From contig JAJTXY010000022.1 in NCBI GenBank assembly GCA_021463865.1, forward strand, positions 1 to 62,267: a stretch of 62,267 bases of DNA, read 5' to 3'. The notes beneath the pieces were generated by a model that worked only from the letters and a program-made list of their open reading frames with translations, did no database searches and was not told the origin of the DNA. The stretch comes from Anaerolineae bacterium. Its GTDB lineage: Bacteria; Chloroflexota; Anaerolineae; Aggregatilineales; J027. Shown here one piece after another: positions 1-8,197 of the stretch; positions within the stretch are counted from its first letter, which is position 1, and the number at the start of each line of letters is the position of its first letter. Both the position numbers and the translations under genes were made by a program.

Positions 1-422
1 TAAAGGGTAGGTCTTAGCCCTACCCCTACGAAATGGGGTGGTAGGGGTCAGGCTCAGACTGACCCTGTTTTTCATCCATCAATCACCCGAATCTGGTATC
101 ACTTATCAATCGCATGGCGTATTGGTTTTCCATGTGGCTACTCCTCACCAAAAATGCTTTTGCAGCCCTAGCGGAAATAGGGGGTTTCAACTCCATTGAC
201 AAACGGTTAGGATTTTGTCCGCCTCTACCCCAATTCCCCACACCCAAACCAATTCATTTATTAAGTATCTAGTTGCAATACAAACTCATGCGTAACCGTG
301 GTTACGAATTCAAATTCGGCGCATATAACCCATACTTATAGAACATAAGTTCCACGCAAGGTACTCCTATGCTTTTGACTAAATTCAGCGCGGCGGATTT
401 ATCCCCGCGTCCTATTTCAAGG
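1..422. other. non-coding left edge with small hairpins
   Basis: No convincing gene is visible. It holds two stem-loops of the same design (7-bp stem, 7-nt loop): GGGTAGG/CCTACCC at 5-25 and GGGTCAG/CTGACCC at 45-65. A 7-bp palindrome CGTAACC/GGTTACG lies at 291-306, and a weak CGCGG/CCGCG hairpin near 389-410 could end the leftward ligase transcript, although no clear T-run follows it. The remaining sequence is AT-rich and unremarkable. Confidence 0.6.
41..67. repeat. dispersed GTAGGGG hairpin repeat, copy 1
   Basis: The 27-nt unit begins GTAGGGGTCAG and folds into GGGTCAG, loop GCTCAGA, CTGACCC. It recurs at 9889-9916 with only one extra G. It is followed by TGTTTTT, so it could also act as a rightward terminator for a gene left of the window. 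Confidence 0.75.
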
Positions 423-2165
423 TTACAATAACCCCTCTGCGGCCATTTCCTGCAAAAACTTCTCCCGATTAGCATTCCGCGCAATCTTGCCGCTGCTGGT
501 CTTAATCAACCATTTCGGGCCGACCAGATGCACAAACCGCGCATTCACATCCGTCGCCTGCACAATCCGCTGCCGGGCCTCGCGCTGAATCCGTCCCTGT
601 GTTTCCTCATCGTCCTGCGTAATCTCGGCAATCACCGCGATGTCTTCTGTGCCGAGTTTTTCATTAAACACCCCAAACGCCACCGTGCGCCCATCCTTGA
701 CCCCGTCAATCTGGCTGACAATGGCCTCAATATCTTGGGGATAGATGTTCTTGCCGCCGACGATAATCAAATCTTTCTTGCGCCCCGTGACATATAATTC
801 GCCTTCCGTCATATAGCCGAGGTCGCCTGTCAGATACCAGCCTTCATACAAGGCCTGCGCCGAAATTTCCGGTTGATGGTAATACCCCGTCAGCATCGAA
901 TCACTCCGCAGCGCGATTTCCCCAATCTGGCGTTCTGGCAACGGTTTTTTATCCCTGTCGCCATCTACCACCCGTACCTCGCAATTGGGGATCGGCTTGC
1001 CACACGACACCACCACCAATACCCCGTCAGTGTCGCTCCCATCGGCAGGCACAGCCCGATTCTGCTCCTGAAACGGCAGGCGTTGAATCCGGTCATATTT
1101 TTGTGGGCCATCCATGCCGCTTTGGGTCACAGCAAACGTATTTTCCGCCATCGCATATGAGACCGTCAGCGCATCGGGAGCTAATCCGTAGGGGGCATAT
1201 TTTTCTTGGAAGATTTGATGGCTATCGGCCCGCACAGGTTCGGAACAATTGATAAAGGCCCGCATACTGCTCAGATCAAGATTTTCCAGATGCACATCAC
1301 GGATACGGGTCGCCAGCAGGTTATAGGCAAAATTCGGCAGCCAGCATAGCGTCCCCCGATATTTTTGGATGGCGTGCAGCAGAATATGCGGCGCACGTAC
1401 CCAATGGAATGGCGACATCAGCACCAGCGGAATCCCCTGCATCAGCGGCATGATGAACCCCGCGATTAACCCCATATCGTGATAGAGGGGCAGCCAACTG
1501 CAAATCACATCATCCGCCTGCAACCGAATCGCGGCGCTGTATGCCGCCAATTGATTCAACACCGCCCGATGTGACAGCATGACCCCTTTTTGCAACCCCG
1601 TGCTGCCCGATGAGTGCTGCAAAAACGCGGTAGATTGAGCGGGGGGGGCATAGGCCAAAAACTCATCGGGATGACCGCCGGGGGTCAGCGCATCGGTGAC
1701 CAATATCGGCAGCATCCCTTCGACATCCGCCAGCACCGTATTTAAGCGGTCATACAGCGCTGGATAGGTGATAATCAGCCGCACCCCCGAACGCTCCACC
1801 AGCGCATGGAGGCTCTCAAAATAACGATCTGGGTCGAGTTTTTCCGTCAAAAATGGGAAGATGCTCGGCACCGCCCCCAGCAATATCGCCCCCCAAAAGC
1901 TATACAGCACATCTAGGCTGTGTTCCAACACCAGCACCACCAGATCGCCGGCCTGAATACCATTTTGTTTCAAGGCATGGGCAACTTCCGCCGCATGTTC
2001 AAAAAATGCACGGGTCGAAATTTTCTGCTCTCCATCGGGGGTTATAAAATAGAGCGCGGTGGCGTCCGGCTGTGTTTCCAGCAGATACCGGATTTGGGCA
2101 TTCAGCGTTTCGGGTAATGGATGGTCAAGGCGAATAGGGACTTGGGTGGTGCTTGGTGCGGTCAT
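423..2165 (-). CDS. fatty-acyl-AMP ligase-like adenylating enzyme (DltA-like role)
   Basis: ANL-superfamily adenylating enzyme of 580 residues, predicted cytoplasmic. It would activate a carboxylic acid with ATP and load it onto the carrier protein encoded just upstream. The P-loop HSSGSTGLQKGV lies near residue 185. WLPLYHDMGL, a motif strongly associated with fatty-acyl-AMP ligases, follows near 225. YAMAEN near 340, TGRKKDLIIVGGKNIYPQDI near 465 and the C-terminal KTSSGKIAR lysine complete the core motifs. The substrate is inferred: the motifs point to an acyl chain rather than D-alanine, but this is not proven. It is transcribed after the carrier gene with a 30-nt gap and forms the cytoplasmic half of an acylation locus whose membrane half is divergent. 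Another ANL specificity, such as an amino or aryl acid, remains possible. Confidence 0.88.
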   Translation of the reverse strand: MTAPSTTQVPIRLDHPLPETLNAQIRYLLETQPDATALYFITPDGEQKISTRAFFEHAAEVAHALKQNGIQAGDLVVLVLEHSLDVLYSFWGAILLGAVPSIFPFLTEKLDPDRYFESLHALVERSGVRLIITYPALYDRLNTVLADVEGMLPILVTDALTPGGHPDEFLAYAPPAQSTAFLQHSSGSTGLQKGVMLSHRAVLNQLAAYSAAIRLQADDVICSWLPLYHDMGLIAGFIMPLMQGIPLVLMSPFHWVRAPHILLHAIQKYRGTLCWLPNFAYNLLATRIRDVHLENLDLSSMRAFINCSEPVRADSHQIFQEKYAPYGLAPDALTVSYAMAENTFAVTQSGMDGPQKYDRIQRLPFQEQNRAVPADGSDTDGVLVVVSCGKPIPNCEVRVVDGDRDKKPLPERQIGEIALRSDSMLTGYYHQPEISAQALYEGWYLTGDLGYMTEGELYVTGRKKDLIIVGGKNIYPQDIEAIVSQIDGVKDGRTVAFGVFNEKLGTEDIAVIAEITQDDEETQGRIQREARQRIVQATDVNARFVHLVGPKWLIKTSSGKIARNANREKFLQEMAAEGLL

Positions 2166-2195
2166 GATACTCCAGAGGTGTGTTTTGTTGGCAGG

Positions 2196-2435
2196 TTATT
2201 GGCGAGCTTCAATCAATTTGGCAATGTCATCCACCGTGTTGCAGGTGGCGACGGTCATTTCCATGTCGTCAATCCACACGCCAAACTGCTTTTCGATATA
2301 TAACTGCACCTCGACCAGTGAGAACGAATCAATCAGGCCGCCGGAAATCAGCGGTTCGCCATCTTTCAGCGGATACTTGGGATTCCGCATAATTTCTTTG
2401 GTGATAAACGTCTTGAGTTCTTGTCGAATGTCCAT
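2196..2435 (-). CDS. acyl carrier protein (DltC-like role)
   Basis: Carrier protein of 79 residues with the motif GGLIDSFSLVE. Ser37 in the D-S-F context is the expected 4'-phosphopantetheine attachment site. The acidic four-helix pattern and the length are typical of ACP and DltC proteins. The start has GGAG five bases upstream, and an extended -10 element lies at 2468-2476. It is the first gene of a two-gene leftward operon with the AMP ligase, so it is very likely the acceptor of that enzyme. It would then present the acyl group to the divergently encoded MBOAT. I see no phosphopantetheinyl transferase in the window. Confidence 0.9.
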   Translation of the reverse strand: MDIRQELKTFITKEIMRNPKYPLKDGEPLISGGLIDSFSLVEVQLYIEKQFGVWIDDMEMTVATCNTVDDIAKLIEARQ

Positions 2436-2467
2436 GTCTGCTCCAATTTTGGGAAAATGACCCTGCC

Positions 2468-2476
2468 ATTATAACA
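2468..2476 (-). promoter_or_regulatory. extended -10 promoter for carrier protein/ligase operon
   Basis: The minus strand reads TGTTATAAT, a perfect -10 hexamer with the TGn extension, about 33 nt upstream of the carrier-protein start. No good -35 box is visible, as is usual for extended -10 promoters. Confidence 0.55.
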
Positions 2477-2538
2477 GGATTTCCATGTCAGAAAACGACC
2501 CGCCGTCGTGCGTGCGCTCCCCGTGCGACAATCGCCCG

Positions 2539-2567
2539 TTGGCAAGTTGCCACCCTATCTGTACAAT
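2539..2567 (+). promoter_or_regulatory. sigma70-type promoter for microprotein/MBOAT/SGNH operon
   Basis: TTGGCA (2539-2544), a 17-nt spacer and TACAAT (2562-2567) form a near-consensus housekeeping promoter. The expected transcription start near 2574 is only about 14 nt before the microprotein ATG. This supports that small gene as the true first gene of the operon. Confidence 0.6.
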
Positions 2568-2587
2568 GTGCCCGTCCATTGCTTTCG

Positions 2588-2752
2588 ATGGCTAGGAAAA
2601 ATACTGTGTTTAACCGTAACCTGCTCCAAAAATTAATACGCCTCATCTTCTCGCGGGAAAATATCTTCGCGGTGATGCTCTGCCTCATCATCATTTTGCT
2701 GATTATTGTCACGGCGGATACCGCGCCTCAGTGGATTTATCAGGGTTTCTAA
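2588..2752 (+). CDS. 54-residue single-span membrane microprotein (DltX-like acyl shuttle candidate)
   Basis: The reading frame runs from ATG 2588 to TAA 2750-2752. The product starts MARKNTVFNRNLLQKL, with six Arg/Lys before one hydrophobic span (about residues 26-42), then TADTAPQ and the C-terminal hexapeptide W-I-Y-Q-G-F. The positive N-terminus predicts N-in/C-out topology, which puts Tyr51 outside the membrane. In DltX-type microproteins a tyrosine in a C-terminal hexapeptide of similar aromatic pattern carries the acyl group from the MBOAT to the outer transferase. The ending also recalls the small DUF5989 family. The MBOAT gene starts nine bases after the stop, and a strong promoter lies just upstream. 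No Shine-Dalgarno is obvious, so translation may be near-leaderless. Being a real gene is likely; the shuttle role is inferred from motif and context. Confidence 0.75.
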   Translation: MARKNTVFNRNLLQKLIRLIFSRENIFAVMLCLIIILLIIVTADTAPQWIYQGF

Positions 2753-2761
2753 AGCGACGCT

Positions 2762-4189
2762 ATGACCCTTACCCACATTCTCGTTTTTGCGCTGGTGTCC
2801 CTGCCCTTCATGTGGCTAATTCCGACGCACTGGCGACCCCAAAGTCTGCTTTTCGCCAGCATTTTAGCATTGGCGTGGCTGTTGGCCGATGATGCCCTCA
2901 ATCATCTCGATTTTATGATCTTGATCGGCACACTCGCCCTCAGCATTGCCGTATGGTGGATTGTCCAGCCGCCCTCCGAAACCATGCCCACCCGCCGCGC
3001 CGATACCCAAACTTTCTTGATTATCGGCATCGGGATACTCTTTGCAGGCTTAATATTGGCCCTTTTTGACCGACCCTCCAACTTTCTGATGCCCATTTTT
3101 GGTATAGCAGTGGCGACAGTCGGTGCGTTGAATCTGCCCCAACTCCTGCTATCCACCAACACCGAAATCTATAAGCGCCTGAGTCTCTTATTCGTCGTTG
3201 GCCTGATCGTGATTTTGGTCATTCTCAAAATCCCCGCCAGCGCCCGTTTTTTCAGCCTTGCCCTTGACCACGACGAGGCCCTCCATCCAACAGGCATTAC
3301 CCCACTGGCGTGGCTCGGTTTTTCCTATATCGCCTTCCGCTTAATCGGGGTGTTGTTCGATTTCCGCGCCGGACGCCTCCCCAAAGATGGCATGGCCCTG
3401 CGTGATTTCCTGATCTATGTGATTTTCTTCCCCGCCATGACCGCTGGCCCGATTGACCGTGTACAGCGATTTATCCCCGAACTGAATCAGACCAAACCGC
3501 TCGATTCGGCCCGATTGATGGAAGGCACGATGCGAATCATGGTTGGGGCATTCAAAAAATTCGTAATTGCCGACAGTCTAGCCCTCGTCGCGCTAAATCC
3601 AACCCTTGTCAACCGCACCGGGGATACACTTGGCGCATGGCTGTTGCTGTATATCTACGCCTTCCGCATCTTCTTCGATTTCAGCGGCTATTCGGATGTC
3701 GCTATCGGTATCGGGCGTCTATATGGCATCACCTTGCCCGAAAATTTTGACCGTCCCTACACCCAGCCCAATTTGCAGCAGTTTTGGCAGCGTTGGCACA
3801 TTACCCTGAGTACATGGTTCCGCTTGTATTATTTCACCCCCATCAGCCGCGTGATGCTCCGCAGCGGGGTCAAAATGCCACAGTGGTTGATGGTCATGGT
3901 CGCCCAAATCAGCACGATGGTCTTGATTGGCCTCTGGCATGGGATAACACTCAATTTTGTCCTATGGGGATTGTGGCACGGCATCGGCTTGTTTATTCAC
4001 AAACTCATTTTGGATAACACCCGCGTCTGGTATCAAAACATTAGCCAACATCGCTGGCGACGGCGTTTTATTTTTGGCATTAGCTGGCTGACCACCTTTC
4101 ATTATGTCGCGCTGGGATGGGTCTTTTTTGCCCTGCCCACCCCCGCCGACAGTCTGGCGATGCTGGCCCGTTTGGTAGGAGGTCGTTAA
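2762..4189 (+). CDS. membrane-bound O-acyltransferase (MBOAT, DltB/AlgI family)
   Basis: Polytopic protein of 475 residues with about eleven hydrophobic segments. The family core is present: DFRAGRLPK near 205, FFPAMTAGPIDR near 228, FSGYSDVAIGIGRLYG near 310, FWQRWHITLSTWFRLY near 345, and the His-bearing pair GLWHG/GLWHG with His393 and His406. MBOATs of this type take an acyl group from a cytoplasmic thioester donor and pass it across the membrane to a partner. Here the likely donor is the carrier protein encoded divergently, and the likely acceptor is the microprotein nine bases upstream or the SGNH protein downstream. The next gene starts on the base after this stop. An alginate-type O-acetylase is the main alternative, but a dedicated ligase and carrier argue against acetyl-CoA as the donor. 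Confidence 0.93.
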   Translation: MTLTHILVFALVSLPFMWLIPTHWRPQSLLFASILALAWLLADDALNHLDFMILIGTLALSIAVWWIVQPPSETMPTRRADTQTFLIIGIGILFAGLILALFDRPSNFLMPIFGIAVATVGALNLPQLLLSTNTEIYKRLSLLFVVGLIVILVILKIPASARFFSLALDHDEALHPTGITPLAWLGFSYIAFRLIGVLFDFRAGRLPKDGMALRDFLIYVIFFPAMTAGPIDRVQRFIPELNQTKPLDSARLMEGTMRIMVGAFKKFVIADSLALVALNPTLVNRTGDTLGAWLLLYIYAFRIFFDFSGYSDVAIGIGRLYGITLPENFDRPYTQPNLQQFWQRWHITLSTWFRLYYFTPISRVMLRSGVKMPQWLMVMVAQISTMVLIGLWHGITLNFVLWGLWHGIGLFIHKLILDNTRVWYQNISQHRWRRRFIFGISWLTTFHYVALGWVFFALPTPADSLAMLARLVGGR

Positions 4190-5356
4190 ATGGCTGGCTG
4201 GGATTGGCTGACCAAACCTAAAACCCCCTATAGCCGCCGCTTTGTTCGCAATGTCGTGATGAAAGGCGTGCTGCTGTTTATCGCCCTCAATGCGTGTTAT
4301 GCCCTTACCAATCCCCTGCCAATCCTGAGCCGTATCACCCTTTATAATTCAGCCCTACCGGGGCGTGATCGTCTGCCCTATTCCGAAAATCCCGCCAGCG
4401 ATTACAACATCTCTGTCCAGCGACTAGAGGGCATGTTCGCCTCGATAAAACTCAGCCAAACGCCAAAGGCAGACGATGAATATCGTGTCTTTTTCTTGGG
4501 GGATTCTTCGGTGTGGGGTTGGCTGCTGGAAGAGGATGAAACCCTTAGCGCGTGCATCAATCGTGGCAATTATCGGATGCCGGATGGTCGGCGTGTGGTC
4601 GTCTATAATTTAGGCTACCCCGTGACTAACGTCCTCAAGGATTCTATGTTATTGGAGGAATCCCTACAATATGAGCCGGATTTGGTCGTCTGGTTTTTGA
4701 CGTTGGCCGGGTTTTATATCCAAGACCAACTCAAACATCAAGTTGTGCAGAATAATGCCGATCTTGCCCGTGATCTAATTGAACGCTACGACCTTGCGCT
4801 GGATGAAAACCGCCTCCCCGATGACCCTAATTTGTGGGAACGCAGCATCATCGGACAGCGCCGCGAATTAGCCGACCTGCTCCGTCATCAAGTTTATGGT
4901 GTGGCGTGGCTGGCGACGGGTTATGACCACCGCAACCCCAAATTTCATGAACAGCGTGTCGAAAATCTGCTCCCCGGCGACGACCTTTTAGGCAAGCCCC
5001 GCGTTGAGGGCGGCTGGACAGAAGATTTGTTGTCCTTTGACGTGATGCTGGCGGGTATGGACATCGCGCAAAAGGATAATTTGCCCGTGTTAGTCATCAA
5101 TGAACCCATTTTCCGTACCAGTGGCTTTAACAACGAAAATCGTTACAACGATTACTATCCCAAATGGGCCTATGACAGCTATCGAGAACTACTCACCAGC
5201 ATTGCCCAACGCGAAAACTGGCACTACACCGACCTATGGGACGCTGCACCGAACGACCAATTCACCAACACAGGCCTCCACCTCACCCCCGCCGCGACGT
5301 GCGAACTTGCCCACAAAATGGTGCCGTATATTATGGCGCTGGCGGAGCAACCGTGA
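4190..5356 (+). CDS. membrane-anchored SGNH-like acyltransferase (DltD/AlgJ-like role)
   Basis: Protein of 388 residues with one N-terminal membrane span (about 22-40) and an extracytoplasmic SGNH-type domain. FFLGDSSVWGW carries the candidate nucleophile Ser106 in the G-D-S block. YNLGYPVTN is the second block, and a C-terminal GLHLTP supplies the candidate His364. The usual Asp three residues before that His is Thr here, so the triad is atypical. The ATG follows the MBOAT stop directly, which implies translational coupling. In Dlt and alginate systems such a protein receives the acyl group outside the membrane and transfers it to the polymer. The acceptor here is unknown. The 3' end overlaps the convergent membrane-protein gene by 26 bp. 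Confidence 0.82.
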   Translation: MAGWDWLTKPKTPYSRRFVRNVVMKGVLLFIALNACYALTNPLPILSRITLYNSALPGRDRLPYSENPASDYNISVQRLEGMFASIKLSQTPKADDEYRVFFLGDSSVWGWLLEEDETLSACINRGNYRMPDGRRVVVYNLGYPVTNVLKDSMLLEESLQYEPDLVVWFLTLAGFYIQDQLKHQVVQNNADLARDLIERYDLALDENRLPDDPNLWERSIIGQRRELADLLRHQVYGVAWLATGYDHRNPKFHEQRVENLLPGDDLLGKPRVEGGWTEDLLSFDVMLAGMDIAQKDNLPVLVINEPIFRTSGFNNENRYNDYYPKWAYDSYRELLTSIAQRENWHYTDLWDAAPNDQFTNTGLHLTPAATCELAHKMVPYIMALAEQP

Positions 5357-7448
5357 TCTGCCCATCCGCCCCAATCGTCACATCCGCCAGCACGATATGA
5401 TCCCCCGATGCCCCTTGCAGCCGTTCAAATGTCTTGGAGTCATAGAACCCAACCCGAATTTGATACTCCCCCTCTGGCACATCTGCCATCGCCAGCACAC
5501 GAGTTTCGGCAATCACATCGCCTACCTGCCAGAATCGGGTCGGGTAGCGGCCACCCACCGGTGTTCCATCGGCCTGTCGCAGCGGTGCAGCTTCTCCCAT
5601 TGGCACAAAATGCAAGAAAATATCATAGTCCCGATTGAAGGATTCCTGCGCTCCCCACATCAGATTAACCGTAATTTGCCCCTCGATTGTTGAGAAATCG
5701 GCGGCATACAAAATCGCCGGGCCGAGTGTGCCGATTTGGGTTGTCGGTGGTGAAACCGCCGCGCCCTGCAAAAACACACTGCCAATCGTCGCCTGATTCA
5801 ACGTAGCGGCCTTGTAATCCAACGTCACCGAGATATTTAGCAAGCCGGGTTGTGCATCCTCTGGAATCAACAGCGCATGATAGGTGCTAATTTCCAGCGG
5901 TTTCCACGCCACAGGTTCAAAGCGCGGAAAGATAGATACAATCGGATTGCCTGTGATATCCAATAAACTGACATACACCCCCATTTGGGTCGTAGGAGGG
6001 CGGTCTAATTGCCAATCTAAACGTAATCGGAGTGTTTCACCGGGGCGCAGGCGAGTATTATCCACCGCATAGCCTATTAGCCTCACATCCGGGCTGTAAT
6101 CAATATCGAGGGTTTGTGTCTCCCCCCATTCGCCAATCACCGATTCGCGCACCCATAATTCATCGCCATTTCGCACAGGTGCATTTTCATTGATGGACTG
6201 TTGAGTGTAATTCAACCCTGCCACCCCTTGACTCTGCATATCCATATCCGCCAGCGGGCCATCCTCACGATTGAAATAGAGCACCTCCGGCGCAAGGGCC
6301 ACCAACAGCGATTCCCGATCCTCCCGCCGCAACAGCGCATCAATAAACGGGGAGCGCCGACCATCTAAGCGGTAAATCTCATCCTCATCCAATTTTACTG
6401 TCAGCGCATCACTGCGATCATGGGCATAGCTCTTGGCCTCGCTCAGATATTCCGCAAGGCGTTGGTCATCTTGCAGCGAATTTTCGGTTTCAGGGGGTGC
6501 AATCGCCAAAATTAAGCCCATTACCACAACCAACCCCACCAGTATGGGGACTTGGAAACTTTTCAGAGCAGACCCTCGGCTGAGATTGACCAAAATTAAG
6601 GCCACCACTAATCCCAATGAGGTGCTTTCGAGGGCACGGTTTGAGAAAATGAAATAAGCTACGATTTCGCCTAACCCCCATACAATCAAAATCAGCATCG
6701 GGCGCGATTCATCCGACCAAGCCAAGCGTGAAATGGTAAGCCCGCCTGCAATCAATAGCCCCAACCACAAGATCACTTGCCACGCCAAATTTGTATGGAG
6801 GTATAAATCCAGCGCCAGTCCTGCCAGCCCATCAAAGCCATAAACCACGATGGCGATACCTGTCCAAATTGCCCCCGGCAGCCACACCACTTGCCAGAAG
6901 CGCCGCCCTTGTTCATAGGTCAGGGCATACACACCAATCAACGCCGCCCCGATCAAACCCGTCGGTTGGGCTAAGACCGACAACCCCGCCACCCATCCGG
7001 CCCAACGCCATTTGGCATGGGTCGCCAATTCCAACCCGCCGAGGATAAACATCGCGGCTAGACCCGCCAATGAGCGTATCCCCGCCCAAACGACCCATGA
7101 GGCCAGCCATAGCATAAGGCACAGCACACTTTCAAGATCGCTGTAACCCCAGCGGCGCATGAATCGGAACAGACTCCCCCCCGCGACGGCATAGGCAACC
7201 GCCGACACCACCAACACCGTGTTTTCAAATAGCAGTGCAGCATTGATGACGACAGGTAAGGGGCTGGCCGTCAGCAGCGTCTTTTCGCCGGGAGTATAGA
7301 CCATGCCTCGTCCATCATGGAAATTTCGGGCCAATTGATACGCCAAAAAATCGGCTTCTCGGTGATAGTCTTTGAGGATGACCAAGCCGACAACACAGAG
7401 ATAGACAAAAATAATCAGGCTGATGAGATGGGATTTTTGGTTCGACAT
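5331..7448 (-). CDS. GT-C-like integral membrane protein with extracytoplasmic C-terminal domains
   Basis: Protein of 705 residues. The first 320 or so are strongly hydrophobic (about ten spans). After span 1 comes READFLAYQLARNFHDGRG, which resembles the first outer loop of arabinosyl/mannosyl GT-C enzymes (normally D-D-A-Y/F...ARNL..G.G), but the D-D pair is E-A-D here. The C-terminal half is predicted extracytoplasmic and contains two beta-sandwich-like segments (RLRPGETLRLRLDW; EGQITVNLMWG). A role in polymer or glycoprotein glycosylation is possible but unproven. It converges on the SGNH gene and overlaps its end, so it is not in that operon, although it might make the acceptor glycan. 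Confidence 0.6.
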   Translation of the reverse strand: MSNQKSHLISLIIFVYLCVVGLVILKDYHREADFLAYQLARNFHDGRGMVYTPGEKTLLTASPLPVVINAALLFENTVLVVSAVAYAVAGGSLFRFMRRWGYSDLESVLCLMLWLASWVVWAGIRSLAGLAAMFILGGLELATHAKWRWAGWVAGLSVLAQPTGLIGAALIGVYALTYEQGRRFWQVVWLPGAIWTGIAIVVYGFDGLAGLALDLYLHTNLAWQVILWLGLLIAGGLTISRLAWSDESRPMLILIVWGLGEIVAYFIFSNRALESTSLGLVVALILVNLSRGSALKSFQVPILVGLVVVMGLILAIAPPETENSLQDDQRLAEYLSEAKSYAHDRSDALTVKLDEDEIYRLDGRRSPFIDALLRREDRESLLVALAPEVLYFNREDGPLADMDMQSQGVAGLNYTQQSINENAPVRNGDELWVRESVIGEWGETQTLDIDYSPDVRLIGYAVDNTRLRPGETLRLRLDWQLDRPPTTQMGVYVSLLDITGNPIVSIFPRFEPVAWKPLEISTYHALLIPEDAQPGLLNISVTLDYKAATLNQATIGSVFLQGAAVSPPTTQIGTLGPAILYAADFSTIEGQITVNLMWGAQESFNRDYDIFLHFVPMGEAAPLRQADGTPVGGRYPTRFWQVGDVIAETRVLAMADVPEGEYQIRVGFYDSKTFERLQGASGDHIVLADVTIGADGQITVAPPAP

Positions 7449-7549
7449 GGGGCAGTAGTGTAGCCGAAATCCTCCCCAAACGCATAGGTGTATTCCCTAC
7501 GACCTTCAGGTAAGCTAGAGGGGTTCATCTTTTTACAAGAGGCGATGAA

Positions 7550-8191
7550 TTGATGATAGCTCTGATTGCGCGTGGCATCAGCATTGGATTTGCGGCAGGC
7601 ATGACCCCCGGCCCGTTGCAGATTTTTATGCTTATGCACACCCTCCGACACGGGGCGCGGTATGCCCTATGGCTGATCTTGGCCCCGCTGATTAGTGATG
7701 CTCCTGTTGTCACCATCGTTCTGCTGATTTTGGGGCAAGCCAGCGGCGATTTATTAGATGGCATTGGCCTATTGGGTGGATTATTTGTCCTGTATATTGC
7801 GTGGGGTTTGTGGCAGCAGCTTCGCAGCGGGGTGCATTTACCCTCAGCGGAGGCGGTTGAGACCGATGCGACTATCCGGCAACCTATCCCCGTCAATTTA
7901 CGTAAAGCCGTCATCATCAATGCGCTGGGGCCGGGGGCATGGCTGTTCTGGGGCACCGTCTTGGGGCCGCTGGTAATTGACGCATGGCGTGATACCCCGA
8001 CCCATGCCGTTTCATTTGTAGTGGGATTTTACGTGATGTTTTTGCTGACGATGGCTGGTTTGGTCATTCTGTTCCATCAAGCCCGCCGCTTGGGAGCGCA
8101 GGCCATCAATATCGGGTTATGGGTAGGCTTGGTGGTGCTGGTGGGTTTTGGGGCATCACTTATCTGGGAATCATTACACGGACTTCTTTAG
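7550..8191 (+). CDS. LysE/RhtB family translocator
   Basis: Integral membrane protein of 213 residues with six hydrophobic segments and the family signature GFAAGMTPGPLQIFML near the N-terminus. LysE-type proteins export amino acids or related small solutes by secondary transport; the substrate cannot be read from the sequence. AGAGG lies upstream of the ATG. The response-regulator gene begins six bases after the stop, so the two are probably cotranscribed, and the regulator may control export. Confidence 0.85.
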   Translation: MMIALIARGISIGFAAGMTPGPLQIFMLMHTLRHGARYALWLILAPLISDAPVVTIVLLILGQASGDLLDGIGLLGGLFVLYIAWGLWQQLRSGVHLPSAEAVETDATIRQPIPVNLRKAVIINALGPGAWLFWGTVLGPLVIDAWRDTPTHAVSFVVGFYVMFLLTMAGLVILFHQARRLGAQAINIGLWVGLVVLVGFGASLIWESLHGLL

Positions 8192-8197
8192 GCTGTT

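Noticed and set aside
302-484. 60-codon minus-strand frame overlapping the ligase end
   Set aside because: No ribosome site, no recognisable protein, and it overlaps a strong coding gene in another frame.
2488-2712. 74-codon minus-strand frame in the divergent gap
   Set aside because: It is antisense to the microprotein and its promoter, lacks a start signal, and its product looks random and basic.
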